This document shows positions 12,358-15,726 of a stretch of DNA of 15,726 bases, in pieces. Source of the stretch: Kiritimatiellia bacterium (GTDB lineage Bacteria; Verrucomicrobiota; Kiritimatiellia; RFP12; UBA1067); contig JAFRBA010000201.1 in assembly GCA_017405115.1 (NCBI GenBank), positions 1 through 15,726 of the forward strand. Direction: 5' to 3'. The notes under the pieces were generated by a model. That model was given only the letters and a program-made list of their open reading frames with translations. It was not told the origin of the DNA and ran no database searches. The position numbers and the translations under genes are program-made. Position 1 is the stretch's first letter. Every line of letters begins with the position of its first letter.

Positions 12358-12483
12358 TGGCTCAACAGGGTCCGTATATTATACGCTCTCGCCCCGTGGA
12401 GTATGCAGCCGAATACTTCACTTCCGCGTTTTCCGCAGTCTCTTTATCTTGCCGGGGCATTATGCTCCAAACAACAAGCGTGT

Positions 12484-12512
12484 ATTTTAACCTTTTGGTT
12501 AACCAATGTCAA
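12484..12512 (-). promoter_or_regulatory. Sigma70-type promoter of the phosphonate operon
   Basis: Read on the minus strand: TTGACA (12512-12507), 17-nt spacer, TAAAAT (12489-12484). The -35 is perfect, the spacer ideal and the -10 one base off consensus. Transcription would start near 12477, leaving about 120 nt of leader before the GT start at 12357. The same elements with the same spacing are preserved in copy B. A TATAAT lies further downstream in the leader but has no -35 partner. Confidence 0.75.
12487..12506. promoter_or_regulatory. Dyad in the promoter spacer (candidate operator)
   Basis: TTAACC-TTTT-GGTTAA (12487-12502) is a perfect 6-bp inverted repeat, and it overlaps the perfect 12-bp palindrome TTGGTTAACCAA (12495-12506). 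Together they fill the spacer and touch the -10 box, a position where a bound repressor would block RNA polymerase. Both are identical in copy B. Confidence 0.5.
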
Positions 12513-12559
12513 GGTGGCGACAGGGGGCATGTGTAACCGGCCAGTGAAACGCAGGTAGC

Positions 12560-12719
12560 GGTTTAGCCGTGTAGAAGTGTAGAAAATGTAGAAGTTTTGA
12601 TCTGGGGCCAAGCCCCAGACCCCCACCCAAGGGTAAGGAAAGTGATGAATTGTGAATTTTTTCAACTTTCAAGCTCTCTCGTTTTTTCTACACATCTACA
12701 CTTCTACACGGCCAAAACC
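12560..12719. repeat. 160-bp element with ~36-bp imperfect terminal inverted repeats
   Basis: The left arm (12560-12595) reads ggtttagccgtgtagaag then tgtagaaaatgtagaagt. The right arm (12684-12719) is its imperfect complement, sharing gccgtgtagaagtgtaga exactly. The interior contains the hairpin at 12601-12619 and no ORF. This is MITE-like in shape, but no transposase or target duplication is visible. The arms are the same 9-bp-period word found inside the ATP-grasp and ppd genes. Confidence 0.6.
12601..12619. repeat. Perfect hairpin TCTGGGGC-CAA-GCCCCAGA
   Basis: An 8-bp perfect stem with a 3-nt loop, followed by a C-rich tract (cccccaccca). There is no T-run on either strand, so it is not a convincing intrinsic terminator. 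It is repeated exactly at 15542-15560. Confidence 0.8.
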
Positions 12720-12777
12720 TGACCATGCAGTTGAGTGACCGATTACGGGGCATGTAGATGTTGTGAGTTAAGAGTGG

Positions 12778-12823
12778 CTCGCCGCCACCTTCATTCCCCT
12801 AACACTCTTCTCCATGCTTTCAG
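12778..12823. repeat. 46-bp repeat, copy 1
   Basis: The stretch from ctcgccgccaccttcattcc to catgctttcag matches 14233-14278 with a handful of differences. Leader copy B ends at the window edge in its first bases (ctcgccgc, 15719-15726). This copy overlaps the right border of direct repeat A. Confidence 0.7.
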
Positions 12824-12908
12824 AATACTACCTGGACGATCTAATGGAATCCTTGGGGACAGGCCCCATTCGCGGCTTCGTTTTTTGCGCTTCATCCACC
12901 ATCTTCAT
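12824..12908. other. Intergenic stretch with a GGGGAC-type dyad
   Basis: Together with the leader this belongs to a long gene-poor stretch (12358-12908). It holds the word cttggggacaggccccat (12852-12869), a variant of the dyad inside degT. I see no ORF with family support. Confidence 0.5.
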
Positions 12909-13283
12909 TCACTTATCCCTATCGCCATCCGCGTACCAACCAGCCACCTGCCTTCTTCCCATCCCCCCCCCTTCTACACGCTCTACACGGCTAAAATCTG
13001 TTAAGCACATGCGTTTCAAATCAGGACGACAGATTGTCCGACACAGACACAAATCCGCTACCCTTGTAGAAACGGTTTCGCCATCGGTCTTCACGGCAAG
13101 CTCATTACCATCTGAAGCCTTGTAAACTACAATCTGATTATCCATGTCCAGATGTGCTCGTCTCAACCGCAGAACACGCTCCCCGACAACTTCAGCGGCG
13201 CAATCCCAACACACGCATCCATATCGACTTGCATCACGGCAAAACATACTTTCTTGTCGCAGCAACAACCGTCTTTTTGACAT
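12909..13283 (-). CDS. Possible small ORF, unrecognised
   Basis: 124 codons from ATG 13283 (MSKRRLLLRQESMFC), overlapping the last 50 nt of the toxin gene. The only Shine-Dalgarno-like sequence (GGGAGA) is too close to the ATG to be ideal. The middle reads 'RAHLDMDNQIVVYKASDGNELAVKTDGETVSTRVADL' in two halves, which looks protein-like, but I recognise no family. The C-terminal tail includes DFSRVERVEGGGMG, encoded by the 9-bp-period repeat word at 12972-12998 in the same frame as in the ATP-grasp gene. It could be a small third gene of the toxin-antitoxin unit, a decayed gene, or chance coding. No function is proposed. Confidence 0.25.
   Translation of the reverse strand: MSKRRLLLRQESMFCRDASRYGCVCWDCAAEVVGERVLRLRRAHLDMDNQIVVYKASDGNELAVKTDGETVSTRVADLCLCRTICRPDLKRMCLTDFSRVERVEGGGMGRRQVAGWYADGDRDK
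12972..12998 (-). repeat. 9-bp-period repeat word (two units)
   Basis: The plus strand reads ttctacacgctctacacgg then ctaaaatc. On the minus strand it is GATTTTAGC followed by CGTGTAGAG/CGTGTAGAA, the same word and orientation as 3043-3077, sharing GATTTTAGCCGTGTAGA exactly. Confidence 0.85.
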
Positions 13284-13851
13284 TCTCCCAAGTAAGGTTG
13301 CCGTCAAACATCTCTGGCATCGGGTCTTCTTCCGCATCGTCGAAATACATCAACCCCCGCAGAGGGAAGGAGAGTTCCGATACGGAAAACTTCTCCTTGT
13401 AGAAGGAAAGCATCTGCTCAAGCGAAAATACATCAAATAGTCGCGCAACATCAATGAAATCCTTTTTGCGACCGCGATTGGCGACCGCCGAGAGCTTCAT
13501 TGCCGCAATATCCTTCAAGCCGGCCAGCCTAATGTCACACTCCTCAATAGCATCGTCCAACCATGGATAAGGATAGTTCACCAAATCAACTTTCACATTA
13601 TCGACGCGCAATGACTGCACCGTTCCATTCTCAGCCCCTTCGACCGAATGTCCGGCGTCGGCAAGTAGTTTCCTGTAGGACACGATCGCATCAAAGGTTC
13701 CGAACATATCAAGATCGACCGACTTCCTATGTCCGAGATGAAGCGCGAGAGCAGTTCCGCCAACCAACCTTGTGTTGGTCAGATCTGGCAGCCGCTGAAG
13801 CCGCTTCAGTAGATCCAGGGTGCTTGGCTCGACTGTTTCAGTGTGTAGCAT
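13234..13851 (-). CDS. AbiEii/AbiGii-family nucleotidyltransferase toxin
   Basis: 205 residues, with AAGGAG 9 nt before ATG 13851. 'TRLVGGTALALHLGHRKSVD' (27-46) continuing to LDMF is the AbiEii signature: GG at 31-32 and the DxD of the nucleotidyltransferase site at Asp46/Asp48. Asp89 ('VKVDLVNYP') fits the third carboxylate, and 'LKDIAAMKLSAVANRGRKKD' (112-131) is the conserved helix. AbiEii-type toxins are NTP transferases that stop growth, some by modifying tRNA, and act in phage defence with a cognate antitoxin. The antitoxin gene precedes and overlaps it by 46 nt. At about 200 residues it is a short member of the family. Target and activity here are inferred from the family only. Confidence 0.85.
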   Translation of the reverse strand: MLHTETVEPSTLDLLKRLQRLPDLTNTRLVGGTALALHLGHRKSVDLDMFGTFDAIVSYRKLLADAGHSVEGAENGTVQSLRVDNVKVDLVNYPYPWLDDAIEECDIRLAGLKDIAAMKLSAVANRGRKKDFIDVARLFDVFSLEQMLSFYKEKFSVSELSFPLRGLMYFDDAEEDPMPEMFDGNLTWENVKKTVVAATRKYVLP

Positions 13852-14099
13852 CTGAACGACTCCTTCGGCTGTCCAGAAAGATTCACGATAAAGGAAAACG
13901 ATACCGGGTCAAGACTGCGCAGGGTCTTCGAAGTGGCAACCACATTGTCGAATCCATACATCGAGAACATATGCCGTATATCATCCAGCGTTCCACGCTC
14001 AAGGACACGCTGAACGACATACTTCATGTGCTTGGAAAAGTCCAAATCTGCCGGATCCGCATCCCAGAACAAGTTCTCTGAAAAATCATTTCTGCTCAT
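13806..14099 (-). CDS. Antitoxin partner of the AbiEii-type toxin (DUF6922-like)
   Basis: 97 residues from ATG 14099, preceded by CAGGGAG at about 9 nt. A longer open frame extends upstream to 14270, but that part is repeat sequence and I treat it as leader. The motif 'LFWDADPADLDFSKHMKYVVQR' in two parts (10-31), then 'RVLERGTLDDIRHM' (31-44) and 'RSLDP' (61-65), is what I know from small proteins placed directly before AbiEii-type toxins. It overlaps the toxin start by 46 nt, which suggests coupled, antitoxin-first translation. It probably binds and neutralises the toxin and may repress its own promoter. No separate DNA-binding motif is obvious. Confidence 0.75.
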   Translation of the reverse strand: MSRNDFSENLFWDADPADLDFSKHMKYVVQRVLERGTLDDIRHMFSMYGFDNVVATSKTLRSLDPVSFSFIVNLSGQPKESFRCYTLKQSSQAPWIY

Positions 14100-14163
14100 C
14101 TCAAATTCTCCCTGATCCCTTTTCACATTACGCCCTGCGCGCGACCCTTTGTGGCCCTTACCG

Positions 14164-14190
14164 TTTTCGCGTATTTCGTGGTTCAAACCT
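14164..14190. repeat. 'cgtatttcgtggttcaaacc' repeat word in the antitoxin leader
   Basis: The plus strand reads ttttcgcgtatttcgtgg then ttcaaacct. It matches the words at 11823-11856 and 3498-3525. It lies between the predicted promoter and the antitoxin start. Confidence 0.65.
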
Positions 14191-14232
14191 TTGTTTTGAT
14201 TGGCAATAGACTCCGCCCTTCTTGACAATCGC

Positions 14233-14278
14233 CTCGCCGCCACCTTCATTCCCTCAACACTCTTCATCATGCTTTCAG
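14233..14278. repeat. 46-bp repeat, copy 2
   Basis: Matches 12778-12823. On the minus strand it starts just after the extended -10 box at 14292-14284, so it would form the first ~45 nt of the antitoxin transcript. Confidence 0.7.
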
Positions 14279-14283
14279 TGCTT

Positions 14284-14292
14284 ATTATATCA
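14284..14292 (-). promoter_or_regulatory. Extended -10 promoter for the toxin-antitoxin pair
   Basis: On the minus strand TGATATAAT (14292-14284) is a perfect extended -10 (TGnTATAAT). No -35 match is seen, which is usual for extended -10 promoters. The start would be near 14277, about 178 nt before the antitoxin ATG. Confidence 0.5.
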
Positions 14293-14315
14293 TATTTCCG
14301 CCGCGCCCACCGCCA

Positions 14316-14837
14316 TCAGCGTTCCCCACCCGCAAAACAACCCACACACATCGCATCTCCCGTTTCTGCGACCCCACCTGCTTCGGCTATCGCCGCCTCC
14401 AGGCGAGTGATTTCATCATCACGCAATTCAGGGAAAAGTTGCCGCTTTCTCTGAGAGAGCCGTCCGCCATTCTGCCGAACGAACAAGATAAACTGATTAG
14501 CCTTTTTGCCCGGCATATCGACAATGTTTCTCATTGCCACCCGCATTTTATCGTATGCTTTCAAGTAGTCAAGCTCGGATTTCCATTCAGTGCGAATCGT
14601 CTGCACAATCACCTGTTGAAAGTATTCAACTATCGGAGTATAGTCAATTGCACGGTAGAAATCCCGAGAATCGTTCCGCACCGACACCTCGCCTTTGTCG
14701 TCCATGTCGTAGTCAAGCAACGGCATCAGCCGATTCGAGAAAGATTCGAGCGCCTTCGATTGCAGATACAATTCGCACACATTCAACGAATATCGCTGGA
14801 TTAAGTACAAATATCCTCTCCTCATTGTTTCGTTCAT
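14316..14837 (-). pseudogene. 5'-truncated Fic-family gene (C-terminal part only)
   Basis: 173 codons matching the region after the catalytic domain of large Fic proteins: 'ALESFSNRLMPLLDYDMDDK' (29-48), 'DFYRAIDYTP' (59-68), 'IVDMPGKKANQF' (105-116), 'QNGGRLSQRKRQLFPEL' (122-138), 'DDEITRLEAAI' (140-150). Fic enzymes AMPylate target proteins using an HPFxxGNGR motif. That motif and the whole N-terminal core are missing, and the sequence upstream of 14837 has no Fic coding in any frame I can read. The ATG at 14837 has no Shine-Dalgarno site. I call it a remnant. A stand-alone regulatory fragment is possible but unlikely. The C-terminal tail after residue 153 (GGVAETGDAMCVGC) looks non-native. 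It lies upstream of the toxin-antitoxin pair in the same orientation. Confidence 0.6.
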
Positions 14838-14952
14838 AGACTGACTGCTGGTTGCAATAGTATTAAGAAATTTGCATTTCCATTAAAACTTCAAACCAAA
14901 GTTGCATTTCCATCAAATCTGTATTTCCGCATATCCAGTGTACCACTACGGG
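14838..14952. other. Intergenic stretch with a spaced direct repeat
   Basis: Two copies of ttgcatttccat(t/c)aaa, at 14872 and 14902, are exactly 30 bp apart, with a weaker third (tgtatttccgcat) after them. The spacing is close to three helical turns. This separates the Fic remnant from the degT remnant. No gene is visible. Confidence 0.45.
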
Positions 14953-15130
14953 CTAACAACAAGCCGCAATCTCCCTCACATTCTCCGCAATCGCCCTCAC
15001 ATCCTCCAGCGACAGTCCATAGTACGTCGGCAGGGTCAATACTCGCGCGGCCAAGTCTTCCGCCACCGGCACGTAGGCCTTGTTCTGCGAGTACGGCACA
15101 AGCTCCACGTAGTCCCCGAGCACTTCTTCG
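14953..15130 (-). pseudogene. Remnant of a DegT aminotransferase 3' end with internal deletion
   Basis: Read leftwards: 'EEVLGDYVELVPYSQNKAY' then 'VPVAEDLAARVLTLPTYYG' to a TAG at 14953-14955. It is collinear with residues 277-299 and 345-381 of the aminotransferase at 3545-4690, but 45 residues are missing. The deletion is in frame and joins at a shared 'PV' (ccgg at the DNA level). DNA identity to the intact gene is only about four-fifths, so it derives from a diverged paralogue. There is no start codon in this frame. Confidence 0.85.
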
Positions 15131-15170
15131 CTGCCTTCAACCCGCCGACAAAACTGCCTACATCAACCAT
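15131..15170 (-). pseudogene. Remnant of the first ~14 codons of ppd
   Basis: ATG 15170 and the following codons (MVDVGSFVGGLKA) are identical in sequence to the start of ppd at 11149-11188. They then run out of frame into the degT remnant and hit a stop after about 25 further codons. The ribosome site and start are retained, but no Ppd domain can be made. Confidence 0.9.
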
Positions 15171-15172
15171 GG

Positions 15173-15306
15173 TCACATTCCCTCAATATATTGGTTCCCA
15201 ACTATACGGTTATAGGCGTCAATCATCGGCTTAACCACCGCCGGCCAGGTGTACTTCTCATCCACCAGCTGTCGGCCGCGGCGGCCCATTTCGGCAAGCT
15301 CTTCCG
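15173..15306 (-). pseudogene. Remnant of the glycosyltransferase 3' end
   Basis: Encodes 'EELAEMGRRGRQLVDEKYTW' and on to 'NRIVGNQYIEGM', matching the last ~45 residues of the GT at 11176-12357. An AGA-to-TGA change ends it five residues early. Over 15131-15306 there are seven differences in 176 bp from 11149-11324. Upstream it joins at 'tccg' directly to leader copy B, so the rest of the GT gene, including its start, is deleted. Confidence 0.88.
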
Positions 15307-15414
15307 ATATTATACGCTCACGCCCCGTGGAGTATGCAGCCGAATACTTCACTTCCGCGTTTTCCGCAGTCTCTCTGTTTTGCCGGGGCATTATGCTCCA
15401 AACAACAAACGCGT

Positions 15415-15443
15415 ATTTTAACCTTTTGGTTAACCAATGTCAA
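15415..15443 (-). promoter_or_regulatory. Second copy of the operon promoter
   Basis: TTGACA (15443-15438), 17-nt spacer, TAAAAT (15420-15415), identical in both boxes to the copy at 12484-12512. It also keeps the TTGGTTAACCAA palindrome in the spacer. It now faces the GT/ppd/degT remnant and, beyond it, the Fic remnant and the toxin-antitoxin pair. Confidence 0.7.
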
Positions 15444-15500
15444 GGTGGCGACAGGGGGCGACAGGGGGCATGTGTAACCGGCCTGTGAAACGCAGGTAGC

Positions 15501-15660
15501 GGTTTAGCCGTGTAGAAGTGTAGAAAATGTAGACGTTTTGATCTGGGGCCAAGCCCCAGACCCCCACCCAAGGGTAAGGAAAGTGATGAATTGTGAATGT
15601 TTTCAACTTTCAAGCTCTCTCGTTTTCTCTACACATCTACACTTCTACACGGCCAAAACC
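15501..15660. repeat. Inverted-repeat element, copy B
   Basis: Same element as 12560-12719: left arm 15501-15536, right arm 15625-15660, with the hairpin inside. The arms keep gccgtgtagaagtgtaga exactly. Confidence 0.6.
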
Positions 15661-15726
15661 TGACCATGCAGTTGAGTGACCGATTACGGGGCATGTAGAT
15701 GTTGTGAGTTAAGAGTGGCTCGCCGC

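Larger units (their letters stand above)
12376..12785. repeat. Long direct repeat, copy A (operon leader and promoter)
   Basis: 410 bp matching 15307-15726. By eye there are about ten substitutions and one 10-bp unit present twice in copy B but once here, roughly 97-98% identity. It contains the operon promoter, a dyad in the promoter spacer, a 160-bp inverted-repeat element, and a gttgtgagttaagagt word. The right border cannot be set because copy B runs off the window. Confidence 0.93.
15307..15726. repeat. Long direct repeat, copy B (duplicate leader and promoter)
   Basis: Matches 12376-12785 with about ten substitutions, plus a tandem 10-bp duplication (gacagggggc twice, 15450-15469). It continues to the window edge. 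It holds the same inverted-repeat element (15501-15660), hairpin (15542-15560) and promoter. Confidence 0.93.

Noticed and set aside
12376..12400. TATAAT near the GT start as the main promoter
   Set aside because: The -10 is good, but no -35 lies at the right distance and no TG extension is present. The upstream TTGACA-17-TAAAAT is far better.
12550..12570. gcaggtagcgg resembling the ops/JUMPstart element of polysaccharide operons
   Set aside because: It lies on the plus strand upstream of the minus-strand promoter, so it is not in the operon transcript. The match to the ops consensus is partial.
12601..12619. Strong hairpin as an intrinsic terminator
   Set aside because: No T-run follows on either strand, and it sits upstream of the operon promoter.
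12560..12719. CRISPR-like repeats
   Set aside because: The repeats are 9-bp periodic words and a pair of inverted arms. There are no regularly spaced direct repeats with unique spacers and no cas gene.
14099..14270. N-terminal extension of the antitoxin from ATG 14270
   Set aside because: The extra 57 codons are repeat sequence (the 46-bp repeat and a cgtatttcgtgg word), and a good ribosome site precedes the ATG at 14099.
12376..15726. Composite transposon flanked by insertion sequences
   Set aside because: The 410-bp direct repeats have no transposase ORF, and the 36-bp inverted arms are internal to the repeats, not at their ends.

Overview
The window holds one long leftward (minus-strand) operon of twelve genes, followed on the right by a repeat-rich stretch with a toxin-antitoxin pair and broken gene copies. 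No plus-strand gene is convincing. Clear Shine-Dalgarno sites (for example before 534, 13851 and 14099), a near-consensus TTGACA-17-TAAAAT promoter, mid-range GC, and short periodic repeat words of the 'cgtgtatttcgtgg' and 'cgtgtagaa' kind point to a Gram-negative-type bacterium that is not a Bacteroidetes. A gut or rumen member of the PVC group (Kiritimatiellota, Lentisphaerota or Verrucomicrobiota) is my best guess. It rests on general impression and not on a marker gene.

Operon, in transcription order from right to left: a GT4 glycosyltransferase (11176-12357); phosphonopyruvate decarboxylase (10076-11188); a LicC/PntC-type cytidylyltransferase (9378-10079); 2-aminoethylphosphonate (AEP) transaminase (8200-9324); PEP mutase with an N-terminal nucleotidyltransferase domain (6855-8159); a YidC-like membrane domain fused to a CDP-glycerol glycerophosphotransferase-like domain (4901-6853); a 61-residue membrane protein (4719-4904); a DegT aminotransferase (3545-4690); an ATP-grasp ligase (2246-3478); a short DegT-like protein (1344-2249); a CitE/HpcH-type lyase (553-1347); and a GNAT acetyltransferase cut by the left edge (1-534). 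Several junctions overlap by 4 nt (ATGA or GTGA), so translation is probably coupled.

Together PEP mutase, decarboxylase and transaminase make AEP from PEP, and PntC activates it to CMP-AEP. The YidC-transferase fusion is the best candidate to move the phosphonate group onto a membrane-linked glycan. The remaining genes probably build or decorate that glycan. This reads as a cluster for a phosphonate-modified surface polymer.

Right part (12358-15726): a 410-bp leader carrying the promoter and a 160-bp inverted-repeat element (12376-12785) recurs at 15307-15726, about 97-98% identical. Between the copies lie a possible small ORF, an AbiEii-type toxin with its antitoxin, a 5'-truncated Fic-family gene, and a collapsed remnant in which the ends of a degT gene, a ppd gene and a glycosyltransferase gene are stitched together in operon order.

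The most unusual theme is that short repeat words, several of them also found between genes, are embedded in frame inside conserved enzymes (ATP-grasp, Ppd, GT4, DegT and the YidC fusion). One 9-bp-period word is read in opposite orientations in two different enzymes.
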